A stretch of DNA of 64,000 bases from Ptiloglossa arizonensis (taxonomy: Eukaryota; Arthropoda; Insecta; Hymenoptera; Colletidae), in NCBI RefSeq assembly GCF_051014685.1, contig NW_027478485.1, forward strand, positions 124,001 through 188,000, written 5' to 3'. The notes under the pieces were generated by a model. The model ran no database searches. It was not told where the DNA came from and was given only the letters and a program-made list of their open reading frames with translations. Shown here piece by piece: positions 49,751 through 60,700 of the stretch. The first letter of the stretch is position 1; every line of letters starts with the position of its first letter. Position numbers and translations under genes: made by a program.

Positions 49751-52700
49751 CGTTTCTTACTTCCAAACTGCCATATCTCGCGAACGGATTGACCGATCCG
49801 CAAAATTTCTGTTGCGTCTGAAATTAGAAACTCGCCCGATTACAACGGTATGTGTAGTTTTCCCCTAGGCCGTTCTAGTTACTCGATTCGAGCATCAGAA
49901 CTGCGACAATTTTGAGTTTCTCAAGCGTTTCTTACTTCCAAACTGCCATATCTCGCGAACGGATCGACCAATCCGCAAAATTTCTGTTGCATCTGAAAAT
50001 AGAAACTCGACCGATTACAACGGTATGCGTACTTTTCCCCTAGGCCGTTCTAGTTACACGTTTCGAGCATCAGAACTGCGAAAATTATGAGTTTCTCAAG
50101 CGTTTCTCACCTCCAAACTGCCGTATCTCGCGAACGGATTGACCAATCCGCAAAATTTCTGTTGCATCTGAAAGTAGAAACTCGCCCGATTACAACGGTG
50201 TGTGTAGTTTTCCCCTAGGCCGTTCTAGTTATTCGTTTCGAGCATCAGAACTGCGAAAATTTTGAGTTTCTCATGCGTTTCTTACCTCCAAACTGCCATA
50301 TCTCGCGAACGGATTGATCAATCCGCAAAATTTCTGTTGCGCCTGAAAGTAGAAACTCGCCCGATTACAACGGTATGCGCACTCTTCCCCTAGGCCGTTC
50401 TAGTTATTCGTTTCGAGCATCAGAACTGCGAAAATTTTGAGATTCTCAAGCGTTTCTTACATCCAAACTGCCATATCTCGCGAACGGATTGACCAATCCG
50501 CAAAATTTCTGTTGCATCTGAAATTAGAAACTCGCCCGATTACAACGGTATGTGTAGTTTTCCCCTAGGCCGTTCTAGTTATTCGTTTCGAGCATCAGAA
50601 CTGCGAAAATTTTGAGTTTCTCAAGCGTTTCTTATCTCCAAACTGCCATTTCTCGCGAACGGATTGATCAATCCGCAAAATTTCTGTTGCATCTGAAAGT
50701 AGAAACTCGCCCGATTACAACGGTAGGTGTAGTCTTCCCCTAGGCCGTTTCAGTTATTCATTTCGAGCATCAGAACTGCGAAAATTTTGAGTTTCTCAAG
50801 CGTGTCTTACCTCCAAACTGCCATATCTCGCGAACGGATTGATCAATCCGCAAAATTTCTGTTGCATCTGAAAGTAGAAACTCGCCCGATTACAACTGTA
50901 TACGCACTTTTCCGCTAGGCGGTCCTAGTTATTCGTTTCGAGCATCAGAGCTGCGAAAATTTTGAGTTTCTCAAGCGTTTCTCACCTCCAAACTGCCATA
51001 TCTCGCGAACGGATTGACCAATCCGCAAAATTTCTGTTGCATCTGAAAGTAGAAACTCGCCCGATTACAACGGTAGGTGTAGTTTTCCCCTAGGCCGTTC
51101 CAGTTATTCATTTCGAGCATCAGATCTGCGAAAATTTTGAGTTTCTCAAGCGTTTCTTACTTCCAAACTGCCATATCTCGCGAACGGATTGACCGATCCG
51201 CAAAATTTCTGTTGCATCTGAAAGTAGAAACTCGCCGGATTACAACGGTATGCGTACTTTTCCCCTAGCCCGCTCCAGTTACTCGTTTCGAGCATCAGAA
51301 CTGCGAAAATTTTGAGTTTCTCAAGCGTTTCTTATCTCCAAACTGCCATTTCTCGCGAACGGATTGATCAATCCGCAAAATTTCTGTTGCATCTGAAAGT
51401 AGAAACTCGCCCGATTACAACGGTAGGTGTAGTTTTCCCCTAGGCCGTTTCAGTTATTCATTTCGAGCATCAGAACTGCGAAAATTTTGAGTTTCTCATG
51501 CGTTTCTTACTTCCAAACTGCCATATCTCGCGAACGGATTGACCGATCCGCAAAATTTCTGTTGCGTCTGAAATTAGAAACTCGCCCGATTACAACGGTA
51601 TGTGTAGTTTTCCCCTAGGCCGTTCTAGTTACTCGATTCGAGCATCAGAACTGCGACAATTTTGAGTTTCTCAAGCGTTTCTTACTTCCAAACTGCCATA
51701 TCTCGCGAACGGATCGACCAATCCGCAAAATTTCTGTTGCATCTGAAAATAGAAACTCGACCGATTACAACGGTATGCGTACTTTTCCCCTAGGCCGTTC
51801 TAGTTACACGTTTCGAGCATCAGAACTGCGAAAATTATGAGTTTCTCAAGCGTTTCTCACCTCCAAACTGCCGTATCTCGCGAACGGATTGACCAATCCG
51901 CAAAATTTCTGTTGCATCTGAAAGTAGAAACTCGCCCGATTACAACGGTGTGTGTAGTTTTCCCCTAGGCCGTTCTAGTTATTCGTTTCGAGCATCAGAA
52001 CTGCGAAAATTTTGAGTTTCTCATGCGTTTCTTACCTCCAAACTGCCATATCTCGCGAACGGATTGATCAATCCGCAAAATTTCTGTTGCGCCTGAAAGT
52101 AGAAACTCGCCCGATTACAACGGTATGCGCACTCTTCCCCTAGGCCGTTCTAGTTATTCGTTTCGAGCATCAGAACTGCGAAAATTTTGAGATTCTCAAG
52201 CGTTTCTTACATCCAAACTGCCATATCTCGCGAACGGATTGACCAATCCGCAAAATTTCTGTTGCATCTGAAATTAGAAACTCGCCCGATTACAACGGTA
52301 TGTGTAGTTTTCCCCTAGGCCGTTCTAGTTATTCGTTTCGAGCATCAGAACTGCGAAAATTTTGAGTTTCTCAAGCGTTTCTTATCTCCAAACTGCCATT
52401 TCTCGCGAACGGATTGATCAATCCGCAAAATTTCTGTTGCATCTGAAAGTAGAAACTCGCCCGATTACAACGGTAGGTGTAGTCTTCCCCTAGGCCGTTT
52501 CAGTTATTCATTTCGAGCATCAGAACTGCGAAAATTTTGAGTTTCTCAAGCGTGTCTTACCTCCAAACTGCCATATCTCGCGAACGGATTGATCAATCCG
52601 CAAAATTTCTGTTGCATCTGAAAGTAGAAACTCGCCCGATTACAACTGTATACGCACTTTTCCGCTAGGCGGTCCTAGTTATTCGTTTCGAGCATCAGAG

Positions 52701-53303
52701 CTGCGAAAATTTTGAGTTTCTCAAGCGTTTCTCACCTCCAAACTGCCATATCTCGCGAACGGATTGACCAATCCGCAAAATTTCTGTTGCATCTGAAAGT
52801 AGAAACTCGCCCGATTACAACGGTAGGTGTAGTTTTCCCCTAGGCCGTTCCAGTTATTCATTTCGAGCATCAGATCTGCGAAAATTTTGAGTTTCTCAAG
52901 CGTTTCTTACTTCCAAACTGCCATATCTCGCGAACGGATTGACCGATCCGCAAAATTTCTGTTGCATCTGAAAGTAGAAACTCGCCGGATTACAACGGTA
53001 TGCGTACTTTTCCCCTAGCCCGCTCCAGTTACTCGTTTCGAGCATCAGAACTGCGAAAATTTTGAGTTTCTCAAGCGTTTCTTATCTCCAAACTGCCATT
53101 TCTCGCGAACGGATTGATCAATCCGCAAAATTTCTGTTGCATCTGAAAGTAGAAACTCGCCCGATTACAACGGTAGGTGTAGTTTTCCCCTAGGCCGTTT
53201 CAGTTATTCATTTCGAGCATCAGAACTGCGAAAATTTTGAGTTTCTCATGCGTTTCTTACTTCCAAACTGCCATATCTCGCGAACGGATTGACCGATCCG
53301 CAA
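49751..53303 (+). repeat. Near-identical 1,750-bp decamer HOR pair
   Basis: 49,751-51,560 and 51,501-53,310 read the same in every line I compared. The shared rare marks are TTACTCGATTCG, TTACACG, CTCATGCG, GAGATTCTC, GCCATTTCTC, GCGTGTCTTACC, TCCGCTAGGCGGTCC (50,911 and 52,661), GAGCTGCG and CTAGCCCGCTCC. Copies diverge at their outer edges (GATCTGCG against GAACTGCG; GCGTCTGAAATT against GCATCTGAAAGT). It appears to be among the youngest duplications here. Confidence 0.9.
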
Positions 53304-54360
53304 AATTTCTGTTGCATCTGAAAGTAGAAACTCGCCCGATTACAACGGTATGCGTACTTTTCCCCTAGGCCGTTCTAGTTACTCGTTTCGAGCATCAGAA
53401 CTGCGAAAATTATGAGTTTCTCAAGCGTTTCTCACCTCCAAACTGCCGTATCTCGCGAACGGATTGACCAATCCGCAAAATTTCTGTTGCATCTGAAAGT
53501 AGAAACTCGCCCGATTACAACGGTGTGTGTAGTTTTCCCCTAGGCCGTTCTAGTTATTCGTTTCGAGCATCAGAACTGCGAAAATTTTGAGTTTCTCAAG
53601 CGTTTCTTACCTCCAAACTGCCACATCTCGCAAACGGATTGACCAATCCGCAAAATTTCTGTTGTATCTGAAAGTAGAAACTCGCCCGATTACAACGGTA
53701 TGCGTACTTTTCCCCTAGGCCGCTCTAGTTACTCGTTTCGAGCATCAGAACTGCGAAAATTTCGAGTTTCTCAAGCGTTTCTTATCTCCAAACTGCCATA
53801 TCTCGCGAACGGATTGATCAATCCGCAAAATTTCTGTTGCATCTGAAAGTAGAAACTCGCCCGATTACAACGGTATGCGCACTTTTCCCCTAGGCCGTTC
53901 TAGCCATTCGTTTCGAGCATCAGAACTGCGAAAATTTTGAATTTCTCAAGCGTTTCTTACTTCCAAACTGCCATATCTCGCGAACGGATCGACAAATCCG
54001 CAAAATTTCTGTTGCATCTGAAATTAGAAACTCGCCCGATTACAACGGTATGCGTACTTTTCCCCTAGGCCGTTCTAGTTATACGTTTCGAACATCAGAA
54101 CGGCGAAAATTTTGAGTTTCTCAAGCGTTTCTTACCTCCAAACTGCCATATCTCGCGAACGGATTGACCATTCCGCAAAATTTCTGTTGCTTCTGAAAGT
54201 AGAAACTCGCCCGATTTCAACGATATGCGTACTTCTCCCCTAGGCCGTCTAGTCATTCGTTTCGAGCATCAGAACTGCGCAAATTTTGAATTTCTCAAGC
54301 GTTTCTTACTTCCAAACTGCCATATCTCGCGAACGGATCGACCAATCCGCAAAATTTCTG
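52854..54360 (+). repeat. Block displaced 3,324 bp from 56,178-57,684, copy 1
   Basis: About 8.6 monomers recur downstream. Marks are GATCTGCG, GCCATTTCTC, ATTATGAG with GCCGTATC, CTCGCAAACGG with TTGTATC, AAATTTCGAG, CTAGCCATTCG, GGATCGACAAATCC, TTATACG, GACCATTCCGC and the 1-bp deletion GGCCGTCTAG. Confidence 0.85.
54248..54249 (+). other. 1-bp deletion, register -1, copy 1
   Basis: GGCCGTCTAG replaces GGCCGTTCTAG. The same deletion is found at 57,572, so it predates the 3,324-bp-displaced duplication. Confidence 0.9.
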
Positions 54361-55127
54361 TTGCATCTGAAAGTAGAAACTCGCCCGATTACATCGGTGT
54401 GCGTACTTTTCCCCTAGGCCGTTCTAGTTATTCGTTTCGAGTATCAGAACTGCGAAAATGTTGAGTTTCTCAAGCGTTTCTTACCTCCAAACTGCCACAT
54501 CTCGCAAACGGATTGACCAATCCGCAAAATTTCTGTTGCATCTGAAAGTAGAAACTCGCCTGATTACAACGGTATGCGCACTTTTCCCCTAGGCCGTTCT
54601 AGGTATTCGTGTCGAGCATCAGAACTGCGAAAATTTTGAGTTTCTCAAGCGTTTCTTACCTCCAAACTGCCATATCTCGCGAACGGATTGACCAATCCGC
54701 AAAATTTCTGTTGCATCTGAAAGTAGAAACTCGCCCGATTACAACGGTATGTGTAGTTTTCCCCTAGGCCGTCCCAGTTATTCATTTCGAGCATCAGAAC
54801 TGCGAAAATTTTGAGTTTCTCAAGCGTTTTTTACTTCCAAACTGCCATATCTCGCGAACGGATTGACCGATCCGCAAAATTTCTGTTGCATCTGAAAGTA
54901 GAAACTCGCCCGATTACAGCAGTATGTGTAGTTTTCCCCTAGGCCGCTCTAGTTACTCGTTTCGAGCATCAGAACTGCGAAAATTTTGAGTTTCTCAAGC
55001 GTTTCTTACCTCCAAACTGCCATATCTCGCGAACGGATTGACCAATCCGCAAAATTTCTGTTTCATCTGAAAGTAGAAACTCACCCGATTACAACGGTAG
55101 GTGTAGTTTTCCCCTAGGCCGTTCTAG
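54361..55127 (+). repeat. Monomers including the first CGTTTTTTAC unit
   Basis: Ordinary monomers. The unit at 54,778 (CATTTCGAGC, CGTTTTTTAC, GACCGATCC, ACAGCAGTATG) is the first of the P5 type that is part of the hexamer HOR further right. CTCGCCTGATT at 54,556 is the partner of the chimera at 57,577. Confidence 0.7.
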
Positions 55128-55960
55128 TTATTCGTTTCGAGCAACAGAACTGCGAAAATTTTGAGTTTCTCAAGCGTTTCTTACCTCCAAACTGCCATAT
55201 CTCGCGAACGGATTGACCAATCCGCAAAATTTCTGTTGCATCTGAAAGTAGAAACTCGCCCGATTACATCGGTATGCGTACTTTTCCCCTAGGCCGTTCT
55301 AGTTATTCGTTTCGAGCATCAGAACTGCGAAAATCTTGAGTTTCTCATGCGTTTCTTACCTCCAAACTGCCACATCTCGCAAACGGATTGACCAATCCGC
55401 AAAATTTCTGTTGTATCTGAAAGTAGAAACTCGCCCGATTACAACGGTATGCGTACTTTTCCCCTAGGCCGCTCTAGTTACTCGTTTCGAGCATCAGAAA
55501 TGCGAAAATTTTGAGTTTCTCAAGCGTTTCTTATCTTCAAACTGCCATATCTCGCGAACGAATTGATCAATCCGCAAAATTTCTGTTGCATCTGAAAGTA
55601 GAAACTCGCCCGATTACAACGGTATGCGCACTTTTCCCCTAGGCCGTTCTAGGTATTCGTGTCGAGCATCAGAACTGCGAAAATTTTGAGTTTCTCAAGC
55701 GTTTCTTACCTCCAAACTGCCATATCTCGCGAAAGGATTGACCAATCCGCAAAATTTCTGTTGCATCTGAAAGTAGAAAATCGCCCGATTACAACGGTAG
55801 GTGTAGATTTTCCCTAGGCCGTTCTAGTTATTCGTTTCGAGCATCAGAACTGCGAAAATTTTGAGTTTCTCAAGCGTTTCTTACCTCCAAACTGCCATAT
55901 CTCGCGAACGGATTGACCAATCCGCAAAATTTCTGTTGCATCTGAAAGTAGAAACTCGCC
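55128..55960 (+). repeat. Block displaced 2,799 bp from 57,927-58,759, copy 1
   Basis: Order: GAGCAACAG with ACATCGG; AAATCTTGAG with CTCATGCG, CTCGCAAACGG and TTGTATC; GAAATGCG with TATCTTC and CGAATTGATC; GGTATTCGTGTC with GAAAGGATTG and GAAAATCGCCC; then a consensus monomer. The same order follows from 57,927. Confidence 0.85.
55909..55924. other. Dyad in the reference monomer (one per monomer)
   Basis: The 16 bp CGGATTGACCAATCCG have two perfect 7-bp inverted arms around a 2-bp spacer. Nearly every monomer has it at positions 82-97. The common variants change mainly the spacer (GAC, GAT or GAA before CAATCC) and leave the arms intact. A recurrent variant with CGGATCGACC breaks one arm. 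Possible roles are a protein-binding site or a small cruciform; the sequence does not decide between them. Confidence 0.85.
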
Positions 55961-55974
55961 CGATTACAACGGTA
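55958..55974 (-). other. CENP-B-box-like 17-mer in the reference monomer
   Basis: Read on the minus strand this is TACCGTTGTAATCGGGC. Against the established mammalian CENP-B box YTTCGTTGGAARCGGGA it matches 12 of 17 positions. It matches 7 of the 9 positions usually considered essential (CG, A and CGGG are kept; the leading TT is not). The segment is present in most monomers with a few variants at its right edge. CENP-B binding in this organism is not shown, and a match of this quality can arise by chance in a 175-bp unit. Confidence 0.3.
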
Positions 55975-56177
55975 TGCGTACTTTTCCCCTAGGCCGTTCT
56001 AGTTACTCGATTCGAGCATCAGAACTGCGACAATTTTGAGTTTCTCAAGCGTTTCTTATTTCCAAACTGCCATATCTCGCGAACGGATTGATCAATCCGC
56101 AAAATTTCTGTTGCGCCTGAAAGTAGAAACTCGCCCGATTACAACGGTATGCGCACTCTTCCCCTAGGCCGTTCCAG

Positions 56178-57684
56178 TTATTCATTTCGAGCATCAGATC
56201 TGCGAAAATTTTGAGTTTCTCAAGCGTTTCTTACTTCCAAACTGCCATATCTCGCGAACGGATTGACCGATCCGCAAAATTTCTGTTGCATCTGAAAGTA
56301 GAAACTCGCCCGATTACAACGGTATGCGTACTTTTCCCCTAGGCCGCTCCAGTTACTCGTTTCGAGCATCAGAACTGCGAAAATTTTGAGTTTCTCAAGC
56401 GTTTCTTATCTCCAAACTGCCATTTCTCGCGAACGGATTGATCAATCCGCAAAATTTCTGTTGCATCTGAAAGTAGAAACTCGCCCGATTACAACGGTAG
56501 GTGTAGTTTTCCCCTAGGCCGTTTCAGTTATTCATTTCGAGCATCAGAACTGCGAAAATTTTGAGTTTCTCATGCGTTTCTTACTTCCAAACTGCCATAT
56601 CTCGCGAACGGATTGACCGATCCGCAAAATTTCTGTTGCACCTGAAAGTAGAAACTCGCCCGATTACAACGGTATGCGTACTTTTCCCCTAGGCCGTTCT
56701 AGTTACTCGTTTCGAGCATCAGAACTGCGAAAATTATGAGTTTCTCAAGCGTTTCTCACCTTCAAACTGCCGTATCTCGCGAACGGATTGACCAATCCGC
56801 AAAATTTCTGTTGCATCTGAAAGTAGAAACTCGCCCGATTACAACGGTGTGTGTAGTTTTCCCCTAGGCCGTTCTAGTTATTCGTTTCGAGCATCAGAAC
56901 TGCGAAAATTTTGAGTTTCTCAAGCGTTTCTTACCTCCAAACTGCCACATCTCGCAAACGGATTGACCAATCCGCAAAATTTCTGTTGTATCTGAAAGTA
57001 GAAACTCGCCCGATTACAACGGTATGCGTACTTTTCCCCTAGGCCGCTCTAGTTACTCGTTTCGAGCATCAGAACTGCGAAAATTTCGAGTTTCTCAAGC
57101 GTTTCTTATCTCCAAACTGCCATATCTCGCGAACGGATTGATCAATCCGCAAAATTTCTGTTGCATCTGAAAGTAGAAACTCGCCCGATTACAACGGTAT
57201 GCGCACTTTTCCCCTAGGCCGTTCTAGCCATTCGTTTCGAGCATCAGAACTGCGAAAATTTTGAATTTCTCAAGCGTTTCTTACTTCCAAACTGCCATAT
57301 CTCGCGAACGGATCGACAAATCCGCAAAATTTCTGTTGCATCTGAAATTAGAAACTCGCCCGATTACAACGGTATGCGTACTTTTCCCCTAGGCCGTTCT
57401 AGTTATACGTTTCGAACATCAGAACGGTGAAAATTTTGAGTTTCTCAAGCGTTTCTTACCTCCAAACTGCCATATCTCGCGAACGGATTGACCATTCCGC
57501 AAAACTTCTGTTGCTTCTGAAAGTAGAAACTCGCCCGATTTCAACGATATGCGTACTTCTCCCCTAGGCCGTCTAGTCATTCGTTTCGAGCATCAGAACT
57601 GCGCAAATTTTGAATTTCTCAAGCGTTTCTTACTTCCAAACTGCCATATCTCGCGAACGGATCGACCAATCCGCAAAATTTCTG
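56178..57684 (+). repeat. Block displaced 3,324 bp from 52,854-54,360, copy 2
   Basis: Second copy, with a few single-base differences (CTCACCTTCAAAC, TTGCACCTG, GAACGGTGAAAA, AAAACTTC). It ends in a chimeric monomer at 57,577. Confidence 0.85.
57572..57573 (+). other. 1-bp deletion, register -1, copy 2
   Basis: Same GGCCGTCTAG deletion as at 54,248, exactly 3,324 bp downstream. Confidence 0.9.
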
Positions 57685-57751
57685 TTGCATCTGAAAGTAG
57701 AAACTCGCCTGATTACAACGGTATGCGCACTTTTCCCCTAGGCCGTTCTAG
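57577..57751 (+). repeat. Chimeric monomer marking a one-monomer deletion
   Basis: The left part (GCGCAAATTTTGAATTTC, ACTTCC, GGATCGACC) matches the unit at 54,253. The right part (CTCGCCTGATTACAACGGTATGCGCAC, ending CTAGGTATTCGTGTC) matches the next unit, at 54,428. The displacement changes from 3,324 to 3,149 bp across it. Confidence 0.85.
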
Positions 57752-60700
57752 GTATTCGTGTCGAGCATCAGAACTGCGAAAATTTTGAGTTTCTCAAGCG
57801 TTTCTTACCTCCAAACTGCCATATCTCGCGAACGGATTGACCAATCCGCAAAATTTCTGTTGCATCTGAAAGTAGAAACTCGCCCGATTACAACGGTAGG
57901 TGTAGTTTTCCCCTAGGCCGTTCTAGTTATTCGTTTCGAGCAACAGAACTGCGAAAATTTTGAGTTTCTCAAGCGTTTCTTACCTCCAAACTGCCATATC
58001 TCGCGAACGGATTGACCAATCCGCAAAATTTCTGTTGCATCTGAAAGTAGAAACTCGCCCGATTACATCGGTATGCGTACTTTTCCCCTAGGCCGTTCTA
58101 GTTATTCGTTTCGAGCATCAGAACTGCGAAAATCTTGAGTTTCTCATGCGTTTCTTACCTCCAAACTGCCACATCTCGCAAACGGATTGACCAATCCGCA
58201 AAATTTCTGTTGTATCTGAAAGTAGAAACTCGCCCGATTACAACGGTATGCGTACTTTTCCCCTAGGCCGCTCTAGTTACTCGTTTCGAGCATCAGAAAT
58301 GCGAAAATTTTGAGTTTCTCAAGCGTTTCTTATCTTCAAACTGCCATATCTCGCGAACGAATTGATCAATCCGCAAAATTTCTGTTGCATCTGAAAGTAG
58401 AAACTCGCCCGATTACAACGGTATGCGCACTTTTCCCCTAGGCCGTTCTAGGTATTCGTGTCGAGCATCAGAACTGCGAAAATTTTGAGTTTCTCAAGCG
58501 TTTCTTACCTCCAAACTGCCATATCTCGCGAAAGGATTGACCAATCCGCAAAATTTCTGTTGCATCTGAAAGTAGAAAATCGCCCGATTACAACGGTAGG
58601 TGTAGATTTTCCCTAGGCCGTTCTAGTTATTCGTTTCGAGCATCAGAACTGCGAAAATTTTGAGTTTCTCAAGCGTTTCTTACCTCCAAACTGCCATATC
58701 TCGCGAACGGATTGACCAATCCGCAAAATTTCTGTTGCATCTGAAAGTAGAAACTCGCCCGATTACAACGGTATGTGTAGTTTTCCCCTAGGCCGTCCCA
58801 GTTATTCATTTCGAGTATCAGAACTGCGAAAATTTTGAGTTTCTCAAGCGTTTTTTACCTTCAAACTGCCATATCTCGCGAACGGATTGACCGATCCGCA
58901 AAATTTCTGTTGCATCTGAAAGTAGAAACTCGCCCGATTACAGCAGTATGTGTAGTTTTCCCCTAGGCCGCTCTAGTTACTCGTTTCGAGCATCAGAACA
59001 GCGAAAATTTTGAGTTTCTCAAGCGTTTCTTACCTCCAAACTGCCATATCTCGCGAACGGATTGACCAATCCGCAAAATTTCTGTTGCATCTGAAAGTAG
59101 AAACTCGCCCGATTACATCGGTATGCGTACTTTTCCCCTAGGCCGTTCTAGTTATTCGTTTCGAGCATCAGAACTGCGAAAATCTTGAGTTTCTCATGCG
59201 TTTCTTACCTCCAAACTGCCGCATCTCGCAAACGGATTGACCAATCCGCAAAATTTCTGTTGTATCTGAAAGTAGAAACTCGCCCGATTACAACGGTATG
59301 CGTACTTTTCCCCTAGGCCGTTCTAGTTATTCGTTTCGAGCATCAGAACTGCGAAAATCTTGAGTTTCTCATGCGTTTCTTACCTCCAAACTGCCACATC
59401 TCGCAAACGGATTGACCAATCCGCAAAATTTCTGTTGTATCTGAAAGTAGAAACTCGCCCGATTACAACGGTATGCGTACTTTTCCCCTAGGCCGCTCTA
59501 GTTACTCGTTTCGAGCATCAGAAATGCGAAAATTTTGAGTTTCTCAAGCGTTTCTTATCTTCAAACTGCCATATCTCGCGAACGAATTGATCAATCCGCA
59601 AAATTTCTGTTGCATCTGAAAGTAGAAACTCGCCCGATTACATCGGTATGCGTACTTTTCCCCTAGGCCGTTCTAGTTATTCGTTTCGAGCATCAGAACT
59701 GCGAAAATCTTGAGTTTCTCATGCGTTTCTTACCTCCAAACTGCCACATCTCGCAAACGGATTGACCAATCCGCAAAATTTCTGTTGTATCTGAAAGTAG
59801 AAACTCGCCCGATTACAACGGTATGCGTACTTTTCCCCTAGGCCGCTCTAGTTACTCGTTTCGAGCATCAGAAATGCGAAAATTTTGAGTTTCTCAAGCG
59901 TTTCTTATCTTCAAACTGCCATATCTCGCGAACGAATTGATCAATCCGCAAAATTTCTGTTGCATCTGAAAGTAGAAACTCGCCCGATTACAACGGTATG
60001 CGTACTTTTCCCCTAGGCCGCTCTAGTTACTCGTTTCGAGCATCAGAAATGCGAAAATTTTGAGTTTCTCAAGCGTTTCTTACCTCCAAACTGCCATATC
60101 TCGCGAACGGATTGACCAATCCGCAAAATTTCTGTTTCATCTGAAAGTAGAAACTCACCCGATTACAACGGTAGGTGTAGTTTTCCCCTAGGCCGTTCTA
60201 GTTATTCGTTTCGAGCAACAGAACTGCGAAAATTTTGAGTTTCTCAAGCGTTTCTTACCTCCAAACTGCCATATCTCGCGAACGGATTGACCAATCCGCA
60301 AAATTTCTGTTGCATCTGAAAGTAGAAACTCGCCCGATTACATCGGTATGCGTACTTTTCCCCTAGGCCGTTCTAGTTATTCGTTTCGAGCATCAGAACT
60401 GCGAAAATCTTGAGTTTCTCATGCGTTTCTTACCTCCAAACTGCCACATCTCGCAAACGGATTGACCAATCCGCAAAATTTCTGTTGTATCTGAAAGTAG
60501 AAACTCGCCCGATTACAACGGTATGCGTACTTTTCCCCTAGGCCGCTCTAGTTACTCGTTTCGAGCATCAGAAATGCGAAAATTTTGAGTTTCTCAAGCG
60601 TTTCTTATCTTCAAACTGCCATATCTCGCGAACGAATTGATCAATCCGCAAAATTTCTGTTGCATCTGAAAGTAGAAACTCGCCCGATTACAACGGTATG

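Larger units (their letters stand above)
55828..56002 (+). repeat. Representative consensus monomer
   Basis: This unit is identical to the consensus I derived by reading across the array, so it can serve as the reference monomer. It has 175 bp, about 44% GC (45 C, 32 G) and 13 CpG sites. Landmarks in monomer coordinates: AAAATTTT at 28-35; NruI-type TCGCGA at 75-80; a dyad at 82-97; AAAATTT at about 99-105; a CENP-B-box-like segment on the minus strand at 131-147; AvrII-type CCTAGG at 161-166. By eye the best conserved segments are about 71-90 and 112-140. The most variable are 41-48, 51-57 and 141-175. Confidence 0.9.

Noticed and set aside
54225..54464. 79-codon ATG-started frames here and at 57,549.
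   Set aside because: Both are opened by the shared 1-bp deletion GGCCGTCTAG and contain only translated satellite.
55909..55924. Rho-independent terminator or operator from the GGATTG/CAATCC inverted repeat.
   Set aside because: The stem is 7 bp with a 2-bp loop and occurs in hundreds of tandem copies without any gene, so a bacterial regulatory role is not supported.
55852..55932. Internal duplication of the monomer: GCGAAAATTTTGAG at 25-38 resembles CCGCAAAATTTCTG at 95-108.
   Set aside because: Similarity is limited to the A/T block and its immediate flank; the sequences following it do not align.
55941..55957. Hammerhead-ribozyme-like core (CTGAAAG followed by GAAAC) in the monomer, as found in some animal satellites.
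   Set aside because: The conserved CUGANGA is not matched (CUGAAAG), and there is no room for stem II between the two boxes.
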